A stretch of 64,000 nt of DNA, from positions 22,531,572 through 22,595,571 of the forward strand of contig NC_084807.1 of the NCBI RefSeq assembly GCF_963583255.1, in the 5' to 3' direction. Shown here piece by piece: positions 47,743-60,071 of this stretch. Made by a program: the position numbers and the translations under genes. The notes beneath the pieces were generated by a model. The model was not told the DNA's origin and did not search any database. It saw only the letters and a list, made by a program, of their open reading frames with translations. Positions within the stretch are counted from its first letter, which is position 1, and the number at the start of each line of letters is the position of its first letter. The stretch comes from Pyrus communis (taxonomy: Eukaryota; Streptophyta; Magnoliopsida; Rosales; Rosaceae).

Positions 47743-50700
47743 ATGGTATTTTTCAAATGTTTTAAGAGCAACACCATTACCATTCTTGCGAAGGAAAATG
47801 ATTCGCAAGATAGGGGAACAACTCTGAAGATTTACGCCCCACTGACTGGCCTTAAGGCGCTTGCTCTTCCTACAAAAGACAACTCCATGCATATTAAGTC
47901 GTGGTCTTCTGAAGTATCTTGGAAGGTGGCAAACTTTGTTCGATCAAATACGAAGAGGGAGGCGTGCTCACCGGGGATTCTTATCTTGAACCCTTCACAC
48001 CATGCTCATGACAGTCATCCGGCTTCGTTTAAGCTTCTCGGAGATCACATCCGCAGCGGAGCTATGGCTTGGAATGATGCCTTGTCGACTACCGGAGAAG
48101 CTGTTTTTGATGAGTCTTATTGGGAGTGGCTTGAAGATGTCTTGGGCCGATCTAAACATGTGCTTACTAGCATGGGCCTTTACCATGCCGTGTACGCATC
48201 TTTGTTTAGTTATGATCTCCATCATTCTGTCCTTCATGCGTTCTTCGAGCATTGGTGTTCAGCGACTAACACGCTTCATACAGCTCAAGGAGAGATGTCA
48301 ATTTCACTTTGGGATCTCCACAAGATAGGGGGATTGCCAATCCAAGGTAAGTTTTATGACGAGGTCGTTCCTAGTGCGGAGGAACTTTCTCTCTGCAATA
48401 ACCGAGGATTGCCTGCGAGTTGTCGCTGTTTATTTTGGGCATATCACAAGCTTTTCCAAGATGCTCGAAGTAAATCAGGCGTGAAGATTTCTTCATGGAT
48501 CCGCTTCTGGTATTGGGAGGACACAAGGTACAAGAAGTCCTCGAAGAGAAGAAGTTGCAACAAAACCACTAAGCCAAAGGGAGACTCATATCCATCTGGT
48601 GCCATTGGTTCAGCTAGGCGCCGTTCCCCTGCCGAGTTGAGAGCGTTTGAGGACCTTGGCATAGCATCAGAGCATGTGGAAGAATCTTACCTAGCTGCTT
48701 TCTTAGCTTGTTGGCTTTGTAAGTTTGTTTTTCCAATCGGCGACGTCAACTTTGTTCGTCCTGGGGTTTTCAAAGTTGCTAGCAAGATGGCTGCAGGTGA
48801 ATCTTTCAGTCTTGCTATCCCGGTTTTGGCCAATATTTATAATGGCTTGAGTGTTGTTTCGAACTCAGCAAACACTGAAGATCGTGCCGCGGTTCTTCCC
48901 TACCATTATGTGTATGGTTGGTTGGGTGAGTACTTCGGTACTCATTTTTTTTCTTCAACTCTAAACAAGTCAGGGCCTTTGATGACGAAGCATTCTGGCG
49001 TGCTTTCTTCGAAGAGCCTCGATGATTCCCAGGCGCAAGCACTGTTTAGAAGCTGCGAAGGCTTGAAGATGGACTATCTGGCGAGAGTTGGCTCGGTGCG
49101 GCGAGGCATCATGGACGATTCGCATCTTCGCTTCTCAGACTTATCTTACCTTGTAAGTCTTCGCTCAGGGTATGTTTCTTTGCGGCAAGAAGATCGATGC
49201 ATTGTTCAGCCGTATAGTCCCCACCGTTTCAGCAGGCAATTTGGTTTTGTCCAACATGTGCCAGGCAAGCTGAAGGAAAAAAACCAATTAGACTCCTTGC
49301 AAGCCGTGTATATGCATTGGGAGTCTTGTACCCGTGCATGTACAAATGCTTCTATCACCCTGCCGGCAAAAGACGAGTTCAAGAGTAGTCCAGTAACCCG
49401 TGCTTACATAAGTTGGTGGTCAAAGGTATATTATGAGAATTCGGGGATGGCAAGTGGTACCAATTCTTCTCATTCACACCTCAATGTATTGAAGGAGGGG
49501 TGTTCTGTGGTTCCTACACAACTGATATCTTTTGATTGCGCGAGTGCTGCTACTTTGCAAGATAGACCAGTGGTTTTAGTCCCTCAATGCCCACGCTTGT
49601 CTTCTCAACATCTGGATGTATCTGAAGAGGCCGGTGATGAAGTTGATTCGCACGAAGATGGACTTGTTTTGCGGCAGGGTCAACAAGTTTTAAACAAGCG
49701 ACGTCTTGAAGGCGCTCAGGCTGATAGCGATGTCAATTTTCGTCATAAGAAGAAAGAAGTGTTTAGGCTCCCTCAACTCGATGGTAGTGTGTCGTTTGAG
49801 AAAGACGTATGCATCTTCTTCTCTCTTATGACTTCTTCTGCTTTCATTGTTCTAGCTTTTGTTTCTAACAGCTTTCTTTGTTTTCTTTAGGTTGGGCCTT
49901 CTTGTTCTTTTGACTTGGCGACCACAGGTATTTATTCTTATACGGAGATGCTATTTGGAGGCGACCTACCCACAGGCGAAGAGATTGGGGATCCACCTGG
50001 TACAGAGCTTATCCCAAGTTCGTCAAGTTTCCCAAGTTTGCCGTGTGTAGGTGGAGGCATGCAAGATCCCGTCATGCATTCTACACCTTTGCCAGCTAGC
50101 TCTGAGATCTCTCTGAGAGGGCCAAACCTTAGTGGTACTGAGCAGCTTATTCATCGCATCAATCTTCGTGCGGCAATGGATATCAAGAGCCATATTGAGG
50201 GGAGGATTTTGAAATGCCCGTCGGAGGACCTTGCGTTGCTTAAAGAGGACTTGTCGAAACTTATTTCTGCAATTGACAATCTTAACATTGATTCTTCATC
50301 CTTGAAGATCAAGATCGCCGAAATTATGGCCGCCTCAACTGAGTATTCTTCCTTGCGTGTTATTTCCTCGAAGAAGTTGAGTCCAGATGTTAGAGCTCAC
50401 CAACTTGCTGCAATAGACTTGTCACTAACCCAAGCCCGGTCTTCTCAGCAAGCTGCTTCGGGAGATTATCAATCTACAGAGACTTCTTTAGCTTCTGTCC
50501 GGGTACATCTAGATACGTTGATGCAAGAACAAGAACAGCTTGGCATCGAGGCATCAAAACTTGAAAGTGTTCTCGGGGAGCAGGGAGCTACACTTTCTCA
50601 ATGCCAAGAGGAGATTTCACGCCTAGAACAAGAGAAAGACATGGCTATGGAGTTGCCCATCCTGTCTCTCACTGAGGTAGAGACTTTGAAGGCTTTGGAA

Positions 50701-50751
50701 GGCTTGCTTGAAGACCGCCTCCTTAGTTTTAGGGACATAGTTTTCAAGTAG
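47743..50751 (+). CDS. Antisense plant mobile domain protein of the retrotransposon, two exons
   Basis: About 974 residues: exon 1 47743-49806, intron 49807-49890 (GTATGC...TTTCTTTAG), exon 2 49891-50751. The splice is inferred because exon 1 otherwise reads into hydrophobic intron sequence and stops, while exon 2 is open in phase. Residues about 55-480 resemble the plant mobile domain (PMD, aminotransferase-like family of MAIL1/MAIN): FFEHWCSATNTLHTAQGE, SLWDLHKIGGLPIQGKFYDE, YLAAFLACWLCKFVFP and HYVYGWLGEYF. A basic patch (KKSSKRRSCNK, about residue 265) and KHKKKE-like segments may act as nuclear signals. Exon 2 encodes predicted coiled coils (HLDTLMQEQEQLGIEASKLE). ATG 47743 is the first one after the T run; the frame is open further upstream only through that run. 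PMD proteins affect gene silencing in Arabidopsis; the role inside a transposon is unknown. Confidence 0.78.
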
Positions 50752-50843
50752 TGTCTTCCGCCCTTTTTCTTTTGTAATCAGACTTTTTCCTTCAAAGAAA
50801 TAAAATGTTTGCATTCTTGAATTTGCTCTTTATTCTTCAAAGC

Positions 50844-50878
<35 letters not shown>

Positions 50879-51040
50879 AGATGTGACTGTACTTGAAGTT
50901 TTGAAGTTTCAAGTTGCCTACGTACCCTTGGTTGAGGAGGGATCAAGTCATGACGTAGTTCAAATGAGTGATGGTTTTTTATGATGATTTTGCCGTACAC
51001 AGTTTATGCTCTTGCGGGCCAGGAGCGTGGCGCGTTTGCT
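50752..51040. other. Convergent gap between the antisense gene and the gag-pol stop
   Basis: Contains the probable 3' UTR of the antisense gene (GAAATAAAATG near 50798 could be a poly(A) signal), a run of about 32 T at 50846-50877 and the end of the gag-pol transcript unit on the other strand. Confidence 0.45.
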
Positions 51041-54000
51041 TTAGGGGTAGTAGCGCTTCAAAAATCTGCCGTTGATGGGGCCGATATTCAACCCGTCTTC
51101 TGCCGTGATTAAGTAGGCGCCATTGGTGTAAATCTCTTGTATTACGTAGGGTCCATCCCATTTTGATGTGAACTTGCTTTTTGTCTTATGGGTTGTAATG
51201 ATAGGCCTACGCAATGCCAGCACGAGATCTCCGGCTTGGAAAGACCTTGGGCGGACTTTCTTGTTGAATGCCTTGGCTAACCGTGCTTGGTAGCATTCCA
51301 AGTGTTGTTGAGCTTCGAGCCTTCTCTCATCCAGCGCTTCCAACTCCTGAAGGCGCAACTTTGCATTTTCTTCATCAGTCAAGCCTTCTTGTATAGCCAT
51401 CCTTAGTGAGGGGATTTGACTTTCAAGCGGTAGAACAGCTTCTACGCCATATACGAGAGAATAAGGTGTAGCTTGGGTAGGAGTCCTATGTGTAGTCCTA
51501 TATGCCCAAAGTGCTTCACTTATTCTTTCATGCCAGTCTCTCTTTGTTCGGCCGATTACCTTTTTCAGGAGGTTGCACAGCGTCTTGTTGAATGCTTCTG
51601 CGAGGCCGTTGGCCGGAGCATGATACATGGAAGACTTGTGCTGCTTGAACTTGTATTTGTCGCAAAGCTCGTCCACGAGTCGGTTGGAAAACTGCTTTCC
51701 ATTGTCCGTGATAATGTAGCGAGGCACCCCATATCGGTGGATGATATGCTCCTTGATGAAACGAACAACAGTTTCCTTTTTTACTTCCCTTAAAGGTATG
51801 GCTTCAGCCCACTTGGAGAAGTAATCTGTTGCAGCTAGGATGTAAGCTTCCCCTGCAGATGACTTTGGCGTAATTGGTCCCACAACGTCCAATCCCCATG
51901 CGTCGAACGGCCATGAAGCAACTGTAGGGTGTAATGGTTCAGGCGGTTGATGTATGAAGTTGGCGTGGAATTGGCAGGCTTGGCACCTTTTGGCGTGTTC
52001 CAGGCAGTCCTTCACCATGCTCGGCCAGTAGTAACCCATTCTTTTAAGCTGGAAATGTAGCTTTGGTCCAGATTGATGTGCCCCACACATACCTGAATGT
52101 GCTTCTTCCATGGCTTGATTAACTTCTTCCTCACCTAGGCATCTCAGGAGCAGTCCTTCAAAAGAGCGTCGGTAAAGTGTTCCTTTGTAGTAAAGGAAGC
52201 GAGGTGCTCGTCGACGTATTTCGGAACGGTGTCTAAGATCATCTGGAAGCTTTCCGTGCTCTAAGTAGTCGATCAGCGGCTGTCTCCACTCTTCAGCATC
52301 GACTGGAAGTACTGAGATGACATTTGTATCATCTAGTAACATTTCATTAACGAGAGGAATCACCCATCTTTGGCAAACTGGCACGTCTGCAACTTCATCT
52401 TTTCCTAGTGTCATACTTGAGGCTAGATTGGCGAGAGCGTCTGCCATTTGATTTTCCTTTCTTGGCACATGTTCTAGTGTCACAGCTTCGAACCTTTGTA
52501 GCAGTTGGGTCGCTAACCGGAAGTATGGGACGAGATCATCTTTCCTCACCTCATATTCAGTTAAGAGTTGATTGATTATGAGCTTGGAATCGCCATATAC
52601 CTCAAGAGCTGTGATTTCCATGTTGATCGCCATTTGGAGCCCGATGATCAATGCTTGGTACTCAGCAACATTGTTGGAGCATAGCTCATTCAATTGGAAG
52701 GAGTAAGGTAGTATGTGCCTTTGTGGTGACATGAATACTACTCCTGCCCCTGCTCCGTCTGCTCGTGCGGATCCGTCGAAGAACATCGTCCATGTCGGGA
52801 AGATGTCGATGTAGAACACCTCCTCGTCAGGCAAGTCATCTGAGATTTTCCAATCAGCCGGGATTGGATGATCGGCAAGGAAGTCTGCTAGCGCTTGTCC
52901 CTTGACGGCTTTAGCTGGGACGTAGATGATCTCATATTGATTAAGAAGCAAAGCCCATTTAGCGAGTCGCCCTGTCAAGACTGGCTTAGTCATAACGTAT
53001 TTGACAGGGTCGGCTTTAGCAACCAAGTGGATGGTGTAAGCATGCATGTAATGTCTGAGTTTCTGAATGGCAAACACCAAAGCGAGGCACATCTTTTCTA
53101 TTGGGGAATAGTTCAACTCAGCGCCGGTGAGAGTTCGACTGAGGTAGTATAGTGCTCCTTCTCTTTGGGATTCATTCTCTTGCGCCAAGAGTGCTCCGAT
53201 TGAACTTTCCTGAGCAGCAATATACAATATGAGTGGTTTCCCGGGCACAGGTGCCCTCAGGACAGGTGGACTTGACAAATATTTCTTTATGCTTTCAAAA
53301 GCATTATGGCATGCTTTGTCCCATACGAATGGAACATCTTTCTTCATAAGGCGACTAAACGGTTGACAACGCCCTGCGAGGTTAGAGATGAAGCGTCTGA
53401 TGAAGGCTAGCCGTCCTTGTAGACTTTTCAGCTCGTGCAGGTTTCTTGGCTCGGGCATGCTTTGAATGGCCTTGATCTTTGATTGGTCTACTTCAATACC
53501 ACGGTGCTTGACGATGAAGCCGAGGAATTTTCCAGAGGTGACGCCAAACGCACACTTTAACGGGTTCATCTTGAGGTTGTATTTTCGCAGCCTTTCGAAC
53601 ACTATTCGCAGATCCTTCAAGTGTTCTGATCTTTTCTTCGTCTTAACCACCACATCATCTACGTAACATTCTACATTTTTGTGTAGCATGTCATTGAAGA
53701 TTTTCTGCATTGCGCGTTGATACGTAGCTCCAGCGTTCTTTAGACCAAAGGGCATTACCTTGTAGCAGTAGATACCTTTTGGAGTACGAAAGGCTGTTAG
53801 TTCCTCGTCTTCGAGGGCCATGCGAATTTGATTGTACCCAGAAGAGCCATCCATGAATGATAATGCCTCATGTCCAGTGGTTGCATCCACCATGATTTCA
53901 ATAATTGGCAAGGGGAAGTCATCCTTTGGGCAAGCATCGTTGAGGTCCCGGAAGTCTACGCAAACACGTATTTGTCCTGATTTTTTAAGGACAATGACGA

Positions 54001-57000
54001 TGTTGGAGATCCACTTGGGGTATTGCACTTCTCGAATAAAGCCTGCTTCGATTAGCTTGTCGATCTCGACCTCGATTTGTGGGATAAGCTCAGATCGATA
54101 GCGTCTTTGAGTTTGCTTTATCGGCCGTGTTCCAGGCCTGACCGCAAGATGATGAACAGCGATGATAGGGTCCAGGCCGGGCATTTCTTTGTAGGTCCAG
54201 GCAAAGACGTCTTTGTACTCTAACAACAACTGATAATACTCCTCTATCTCATATGTACTTAATAATGCACTTACGAAGATAGGTTTTGGTTCCTTGCTTG
54301 TACCTAAGTTGAGTTCCTTGAGATCATCGATTGTGGCTTGCCCCCCATCTTCGAGCTGTGGTGGTGCAGCAGTGACATCTTCCTCGGGGATTTGGTCTTC
54401 TTTACCTTCTTGAACCGTGACGTGGAAAACATCTTGGATCTCCTCTTCGGTGCTGCCTTCTCGAGCTTGTCGGCATAAGGATTGTCTGGTGTTCTGGGAG
54501 AGGCGTTCCTCGCAATCTTCATAGGAAGGAGCCTTGACCGGGTAATTGAAGAAGTCTTCTGGGAAGAGGTCGCACATTGTGATGGGGATGGACGATCTTT
54601 GTGTCGAAATTTCATTATCTCCAACACTTTCACATTGTTCTGGAGGTTGACAGGAGCTGTTTTGCCCCCTTTTCGACTGATAAACTTGTGGACAAGATGG
54701 TTGCTGCTTGTCCAATTTCTTCGAAGCGATCTTCGAAATGCATTCCTCACAATCTTCATAACAAGGAGCCTTGATCGAGAAATTGAAGACGTCTTCGAGG
54801 AAGAAAAGATCCCGCATGAACGATCTTTGTGTTGTAATTTCATCATCCTCAACATTTTCATGTAGCTTTGAAGGTTGACGGTAGCTGCTTTGCCCCCTTT
54901 CCGATTGGTGAACTTGTGGACAAGACATATGTTTCTCGTGCAGCTTCTTCGGAGTGACATGAATCCATCCTTCATCTTCGCTTGACTTGACTGACATGGT
55001 TTTGGAGCATGCCCCCAGCGGTTGAGGTGAAGACTTTGAGTCGAAAGAGCCAGAAGTGACATCTTTCTTAGGGATTTCATCTTCAGTGCCGTTCTCTTGG
55101 GTTTGTTGGCATGAAGATTTGCCAGTGTGGACGATGATGCGCCTCCTTACCTTCAATGGTCCTTTTGTGTCAACCTCTAGGATTGCTTGGCGCTTCATCC
55201 TTGAAGGAATCAAGCTTCGAACGTCGTCTTTTCCTCCTAACCCATCGAGCTTTTCTCCCTTTGGTGTTGTCTTCCTCTTTCCAAAAGGCTTCTCATTATC
55301 TTCAAATCTTTCTGAAGCTGATCGTTGCAGAGGAGAGATAACTGTGTTGCTTTGTTTCTTAAGCTTTAACAACCTTTCAAAAACAGAGCTTTGGGATGTC
55401 GGCGCTTTAAGCCTCTTGAAGACAGAGGTTCGGTCTTGACCACCAATGCGATTAAACACTGAAGTTCTGGAGCTTGACTGGCTCATCCTATCGAAGACCG
55501 ACGTCCGATGGGAGGGTTTAGGCTCTTCTTGGTCTTGTTCAATGCTCATGCTGACATATTGAGTGCTAGTGTTTTTCGCTTGGCTTGAAATCATCACAGG
55601 TGCATTTGGTGTGAAACCAAGTCCGGCTTTGTTGTTGTCAACTCCGTAACCATGCTCCTTCAACTTCTTTTGAGTTTTGGTGAGGTTACGTTCTTCGTCA
55701 TTGACAGTGTTTGAAACCTTCTTTCCAGCCACCGCAGAAGAAGCGAAGTCGTACCCGGCCTTTGACATGAGTTTGTAGGCGTTAGGGTCGAAACCTTCCT
55801 CGGTCCTCTTGGTTGGAAGAAAGCTTGATTCCACCTTCTTTGGTAGAGCTTTTATGAAGCCTTGTGGTAGTCTTGCGACCTTAGCACCCCTGAGCTGTGT
55901 CAAAGGCAAAACTGCATTTGTCTTGAGCAAGTTCACATTATCCGTGTGCCACTGTGTATCGGCTTTTCTAGTTTCGAATGGAGATTGACCATTCTTTCTT
56001 CTTGACATTGGGATATACCGGAATATGGGTGCGTTCGGTCCTTCTGACGGCATCCTACTCCCTTTGGTTGTTGCAGGTTTAGCAAACTCGTCATCATCTT
56101 TGCTTGAAGATGGCCCGGCCTGCTCTTTTTGTTTTTTAGGCATGGCTTGCCACTCCTGCTTTTTAGGTGCTGCTCTGCCCGTGGATTTGATCTCTTCCGG
56201 AAGGGCTTCGGGTACCGTCTCTTCATCCATGTAGAACTTGGCATCTGCAAAGTGTGATTCGGCTTCGGTGAATGGCTTGGTATCACCTTGGATCACCTTC
56301 ACTCCTTCTCGGTAAAATTTTAGGCATTGGTGAAGGGTGGACGGCACTACCCCATTTGCGTGGATCCAAGGTCTTCCTAAGAGCAAGCTATAGGAAGTTC
56401 TTGCATCAATCACGTGGAATATCGTGCTTGATTTGAGCTCTCCCATGGTCATCTCTACTCGGATCATACCTATCGCCCTTTGTCCTCCTTGGTTAAAACC
56501 CTGGATCAGCAGACGGCTCAGGGATAGTTCATTCACCTTGATGCCGATTATGGTCATTGTTGATTTTGGCATGATGTTTATGGCTGACCCACCATCCACA
56601 AGCATGCGGTTGACTTTGTATTCCTTTATGTACCCGGAGACGAAGAGAGGACGGTTGTGAGGCTTTGATCCCAACAGTAGGTCTTCGTCAGTGAAGTTAA
56701 TTACGTCATGGGTGGCACAACATGTGGCACATTCATGTGGCTGAAGCTTCGAGCCTTCGTCGTTACTTTCTTGCACTTCGTGGTCGTCGGGACCTGCCAA
56801 GACTGCTGCTAGTGCTCTTCGCATCTTTTTTGGCAATGGTAGCGCTTCCTCGATGCTAAAGTGTGTTGGCAGACCTTCTCCAGGTGTAAGGGTCTTTTCT
56901 ACCTCAGTGGCAATAGCTTTGCCTTTTGAGGGCTCTTCTATTTCTACTTCAACCATGTGACAGGCCACGGTAGTGCACTGTTGGAAAAAGTCATTCGGGA

Positions 57001-59002
57001 AGTACTCACGCAAGGAAACGGGAATGCGTGGCTCCTGCTCCATAGGTTCCCTAGCATATGTTGTTTTATTATGCTTTATGTTTCTTTTAGGCTTCGCATT
57101 GTTGCGGCCGTGGTGATTTCTTCTTTGTTCCACCTTTGGCTGTATGACTTGTGGTCTTGGTTTCCTTGTCTTTTTGTAGGTTACCAATATCCATCCTTCT
57201 TCATCATCAGCATGTGTATCTTGGTCGCTTCTCTCCAGTGATGGTTGTGTAGGAGGTGCCGTGCAACTTAAGCATTCACGGGAACGGTCAGGTGTCATTT
57301 GGAGAGGCACAGGATTAAACGATCCAAACGCAATTGTAGTGGTATGCGTTGCGGCCGTGTCCTCAAGGTCGAGCTCAATTTGCCCTTGTTGTGCTAGCTT
57401 CATGATGAGTTCTTTGAGAACGAAGCACTTGCCAACAGGATGGCTCACAATACGATGATACTTGCAGTACCTAGGATCGTTTGTGCGATTCATTTCTTCA
57501 GGACGCTTGCATTCGGGTAGCTCAATCACCTTTTTTTCCAGCAAGTCATCTAACATGGCAGCCATGTCAGAGTCAGGAAAAGGGTACGTTTTCTGTTCCA
57601 ACTCTCTCAAGGTGCTCTTGTATCTGTCTTGGGTGCGAGAAGGCTCACTTGTCTTTATCTCCTTCGCTTTCTTCTTGGAGGAGATCTTGATGGGCGCTGA
57701 GGAGGTCTTGATGGGCGCTGAAGAGGTCTTGATGGGGGTAGCGTTGACGGTGAAAGCTTCCTTAGCGGGCTTCTTCCCGGTCTTGTCTACATTTGGGGCG
57801 AATACTTTCTCCTTATTGAAGTTAGTAATTGGCTCCTTTTTCCCATGATTAGCGATACTCAGCTCCATGTCGTGGGAACGAGTTGCTAGCTCTTCGAATG
57901 TTCTTGGTTTTATGCCTTGGAGGATGTAATGTAACCCCCAGTGCATGCCTTGAACGCACATCTCAATGGCAGAGGTTTCAGAAAGCCGATCTTTGCAATC
58001 CAGACTTAAGGAGCGCCATCTATTTATGTAGTTGACGACAGGTTCATCTCTCCACTGTTTCGTACTGGTCAGCTCTAGCATGCTTACAGTACGACGAGTG
58101 CTGTAGAAACGGTTGAGGAATTCCCTTTCTAGCTGGTCCCAACTGTTGATAGACTCAGGTTCGAGGTCAGTGTACCAGTCAAAAGCGTTACTTTTCAGCG
58201 AACGCACGAACTGTTTGACGAGGTAGTCTCCCTCTGTCCCAGCATTGTTGCAAGTTTCAATGAAATGGGCGACATGTTGCTTCGGGTTGCCTTTTCCATC
58301 GAACTGCATGAATTTTGGGGGCTGATAACCTCTTGGCATCTTCAAAGCATCAATCTTCTTGGAGTAAGGCTTTGAGTACAGTACGGAGTCATGCGAGCTT
58401 CCTTCGTACTGTGTCTTGACAGTGCTTGCGATCATCTCCTGTAGCTGCTGGATAGAGAGAGATCCCATGAATGCCGTTTCTTGGTCTAGCTTTGGCTTCT
58501 CTTCAACTTTCTCCACTGGTGGCTCCTCTTCTTCGTCGTCTTCTTTCTTTAATAGGCCAATATTTGGGTCGACTTTCACGTCCGGCAGCGCATCTAGTTG
58601 GTTGACAAGTGCGGCAATCTGCAAGTCCTTCTCCTCCACAGTCCGTGTGAGCTTTGCGATTGCTTCATTCATCTGAGCTAGCTGCTCCTCGATTGAAGTT
58701 GCTCCAGTGGTCATAACTTGCATGGTTGTACTGCCGCTTGAATCAGCGTCGGAGAGTAGGGACTCTGAGTATTTCCTCGGGCTTTCCCCCCTTGATGCCT
58801 TTAGCGAGGCTAGGGTGATCACAGGCTCGTACCTCAGGTGCTCTTGTTCCTTTGACAGAGTCAATGCAGGGGCGGAAGCCGCGGCAAAAAGAGCTCTTGC
58901 CTTACTTCGGGTTACGATGCCCGAAATATCACCACTTGCGGCGATGATGTTCTTGTTCTTTGCTTTGATTGCAGGAACAGCTTGATCCTTTCTTGATGCC
59001 AT
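51041..59002 (-). CDS. Gag-pol polyprotein of a Tat-like gypsy retrotransposon
   Basis: One open frame of about 2653 residues. ATG at 59002 (M-A-S-R-K-D) is chosen because it lies just inside the primer-binding site; the frame remains open into the LTR. Order: gag about 220-400 ([15 protein letters not shown]); zinc-knuckle-like [14 protein letters not shown] near 515; aspartic protease [13 protein letters not shown] near 800; G-patch-like [16 protein letters not shown] near 1105; SVFxR repeats near 1164-1212; RT about 1627-1850 with [20 protein letters not shown] and YVDD (about 1778); first RNase H about 1910-2030; second RNase H from [15 protein letters not shown] (about 2069); integrase H-x6-H...CxxC from about 2298, then D (GLDVVGP), D (ITDNGKQF) and E (GLAEAFNKT) with spacing of about 35; C-terminal WDGPYVI module. 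No stop or frameshift, so probably competent or very recently so. Confidence 0.95.
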   Translation of the reverse strand: MASRKDQAVPAIKAKNKNIIAASGDISGIVTRSKARALFAAASAPALTLSKEQEHLRYEPVITLASLKASRGESPRKYSESLLSDADSSGSTTMQVMTTGATSIEEQLAQMNEAIAKLTRTVEEKDLQIAALVNQLDALPDVKVDPNIGLLKKEDDEEEEPPVEKVEEKPKLDQETAFMGSLSIQQLQEMIASTVKTQYEGSSHDSVLYSKPYSKKIDALKMPRGYQPPKFMQFDGKGNPKQHVAHFIETCNNAGTEGDYLVKQFVRSLKSNAFDWYTDLEPESINSWDQLEREFLNRFYSTRRTVSMLELTSTKQWRDEPVVNYINRWRSLSLDCKDRLSETSAIEMCVQGMHWGLHYILQGIKPRTFEELATRSHDMELSIANHGKKEPITNFNKEKVFAPNVDKTGKKPAKEAFTVNATPIKTSSAPIKTSSAPIKISSKKKAKEIKTSEPSRTQDRYKSTLRELEQKTYPFPDSDMAAMLDDLLEKKVIELPECKRPEEMNRTNDPRYCKYHRIVSHPVGKCFVLKELIMKLAQQGQIELDLEDTAATHTTTIAFGSFNPVPLQMTPDRSRECLSCTAPPTQPSLERSDQDTHADDEEGWILVTYKKTRKPRPQVIQPKVEQRRNHHGRNNAKPKRNIKHNKTTYAREPMEQEPRIPVSLREYFPNDFFQQCTTVACHMVEVEIEEPSKGKAIATEVEKTLTPGEGLPTHFSIEEALPLPKKMRRALAAVLAGPDDHEVQESNDEGSKLQPHECATCCATHDVINFTDEDLLLGSKPHNRPLFVSGYIKEYKVNRMLVDGGSAINIMPKSTMTIIGIKVNELSLSRLLIQGFNQGGQRAIGMIRVEMTMGELKSSTIFHVIDARTSYSLLLGRPWIHANGVVPSTLHQCLKFYREGVKVIQGDTKPFTEAESHFADAKFYMDEETVPEALPEEIKSTGRAAPKKQEWQAMPKKQKEQAGPSSSKDDDEFAKPATTKGSRMPSEGPNAPIFRYIPMSRRKNGQSPFETRKADTQWHTDNVNLLKTNAVLPLTQLRGAKVARLPQGFIKALPKKVESSFLPTKRTEEGFDPNAYKLMSKAGYDFASSAVAGKKVSNTVNDEERNLTKTQKKLKEHGYGVDNNKAGLGFTPNAPVMISSQAKNTSTQYVSMSIEQDQEEPKPSHRTSVFDRMSQSSSRTSVFNRIGGQDRTSVFKRLKAPTSQSSVFERLLKLKKQSNTVISPLQRSASERFEDNEKPFGKRKTTPKGEKLDGLGGKDDVRSLIPSRMKRQAILEVDTKGPLKVRRRIIVHTGKSSCQQTQENGTEDEIPKKDVTSGSFDSKSSPQPLGACSKTMSVKSSEDEGWIHVTPKKLHEKHMSCPQVHQSERGQSSYRQPSKLHENVEDDEITTQRSFMRDLFFLEDVFNFSIKAPCYEDCEECISKIASKKLDKQQPSCPQVYQSKRGQNSSCQPPEQCESVGDNEISTQRSSIPITMCDLFPEDFFNYPVKAPSYEDCEERLSQNTRQSLCRQAREGSTEEEIQDVFHVTVQEGKEDQIPEEDVTAAPPQLEDGGQATIDDLKELNLGTSKEPKPIFVSALLSTYEIEEYYQLLLEYKDVFAWTYKEMPGLDPIIAVHHLAVRPGTRPIKQTQRRYRSELIPQIEVEIDKLIEAGFIREVQYPKWISNIVIVLKKSGQIRVCVDFRDLNDACPKDDFPLPIIEIMVDATTGHEALSFMDGSSGYNQIRMALEDEELTAFRTPKGIYCYKVMPFGLKNAGATYQRAMQKIFNDMLHKNVECYVDDVVVKTKKRSEHLKDLRIVFERLRKYNLKMNPLKCAFGVTSGKFLGFIVKHRGIEVDQSKIKAIQSMPEPRNLHELKSLQGRLAFIRRFISNLAGRCQPFSRLMKKDVPFVWDKACHNAFESIKKYLSSPPVLRAPVPGKPLILYIAAQESSIGALLAQENESQREGALYYLSRTLTGAELNYSPIEKMCLALVFAIQKLRHYMHAYTIHLVAKADPVKYVMTKPVLTGRLAKWALLLNQYEIIYVPAKAVKGQALADFLADHPIPADWKISDDLPDEEVFYIDIFPTWTMFFDGSARADGAGAGVVFMSPQRHILPYSFQLNELCSNNVAEYQALIIGLQMAINMEITALEVYGDSKLIINQLLTEYEVRKDDLVPYFRLATQLLQRFEAVTLEHVPRKENQMADALANLASSMTLGKDEVADVPVCQRWVIPLVNEMLLDDTNVISVLPVDAEEWRQPLIDYLEHGKLPDDLRHRSEIRRRAPRFLYYKGTLYRRSFEGLLLRCLGEEEVNQAMEEAHSGMCGAHQSGPKLHFQLKRMGYYWPSMVKDCLEHAKRCQACQFHANFIHQPPEPLHPTVASWPFDAWGLDVVGPITPKSSAGEAYILAATDYFSKWAEAIPLREVKKETVVRFIKEHIIHRYGVPRYIITDNGKQFSNRLVDELCDKYKFKQHKSSMYHAPANGLAEAFNKTLCNLLKKVIGRTKRDWHERISEALWAYRTTHRTPTQATPYSLVYGVEAVLPLESQIPSLRMAIQEGLTDEENAKLRLQELEALDERRLEAQQHLECYQARLAKAFNKKVRPRSFQAGDLVLALRRPIITTHKTKSKFTSKWDGPYVIQEIYTNGAYLITAEDGLNIGPINGRFLKRYYP

Positions 59003-59047
59003 TTGCGTTTTTCGATGATTGGAGGATAGAGATGAGAGGTAGAGATT

Positions 59048-59065
59048 GTCCCACTGGGCGTGCCA
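59048..59065 (-). other. Primer-binding site
   Basis: In element orientation TGGCACGCCCAGTGGGAC begins four bases (AATT) inside the 5' LTR. The initial TGG pairs with a tRNA CCA end. The tRNA species was not identified. Confidence 0.7.
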
Positions 59066-59069
59066 AATT

Positions 59070-60071
59070 TGTAAACACGAAAAGTTCCTGAAACAAGAAA
59101 CAAGAATACCGTGTACAAAATATCTTTTTGTGTTTAATGATTTTGGGGTTACAATCTCTTTGTAATTTGATCCTCTGATTCTATCTTCGTAGGGTGTAGG
59201 TTTGTGGATGAGTTGTTGATCCAAAGGGCCGTCGGGGCTTGATCTAGGGATGAACAGTTGATGAACGGATCTTCGAGGGCTTTTGAGCTTGATCTTGAAT
59301 ACTGGGTGTATGGATTTCTTCAAGGGGGCCGTCGGAGCTTGATCTTGAGGGTTGATGGATGAGCGGATCTTCAAGGGCTTTTGGGCCTAATCTTGAAGAT
59401 TGAGTGTATGGATTTCTTCAAGAGGCCGTCGGGGCTTGATCTTGAGGGTTGATGGATGAGCGGATCTTCAAGGGCTTTTGGGCCTAATCTTGAAGACTGA
59501 TTGGATGTGTGGATTTGTTGAGGTTGTTGATCCAAAGGGCCGTTGGGGCTTGATCTTAGGACGAACGGATGATGAACACTTTCTTCAAGGGGCCATCGGG
59601 GCTTGATCTTGAGTCGGCGGAAGTTCTTCAAGGGCCGTTGGGGCTTGACCTTGAAGGAGGGTTTGACGAAGAACGAAAAGTGTTTTCTTGATCCTTCGGG
59701 ATTTGCTTGAGAGCTTTAGAGTTTCAAGGCTTCAAGGTTTTGGTGTGATGTAAATTCCCTTCTTTCTTTCTTTCTTCCTTTCTTTCTTTCTTTCTTCCTT
59801 TCTTTCTCTCTTTCTTCCTTTCTTTCTCCCCTCTAAATGAATGCCTTGGCTTCCTATTTATAGAATTTCAAAACTTGATTTTTGGATTTAAATAATCAGA
59901 TGAAATAAATCATTTCTGCCAAGTAATGACACGTGTCCTATTTGATGACTTTTCCAATTTATTTCGATTTTTCATTGAGTCACACGCTACATGTAAAATT
60001 TATGTGACACGTGAGTGTTGAAATTTTAATTATTGGTCAACATTCATTTCACCGAAATTTCGATGTCCACA
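59070..60071 (-). repeat. 5' LTR of the retrotransposon
   Basis: 1002 bp, apparently identical to 42779-43780. TATAAATA in element orientation at 59855-59862 is the likely core promoter for the genomic RNA, followed downstream by a GA-rich (GAAA)n tract (59761-59830). The right end TGTCCACA abuts AGACC at 60072-60076. Confidence 0.95.

Larger units (their letters stand above)
42779..60071 (-). mobile_element. Full-length Ty3/gypsy LTR retrotransposon, Tat-like, 17,293 bp
   Basis: Two 1002-bp LTRs (TG...CA in both readings), a primer-binding site, a polypurine tract, an intact gag-pol frame on the minus strand and two antisense genes. Flanked by the 5-bp duplication AGACC (42774-42778, 60072-60076). 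Classed as Tat-like from the pol order PR-RT-RH-second RH-IN, large size and additional antisense reading frames, all known for that lineage (Ogre, Retand, Grande). Landmarks of the satellite on the two sides are 17,585 bp apart. Subtracting the element plus one duplication leaves 287 bp, exactly one monomer. Confidence 0.95.

Noticed and set aside
54304..55080. 258-codon frame overlapping gag-pol in another frame of the same strand
   Set aside because: Fully inside the intact polyprotein frame and repetitive because the spacer block it shadows is duplicated.
59371..59631. Small frames inside both LTRs
   Set aside because: Identical in both LTRs because the LTRs are identical; content is the tandem LTR motif.
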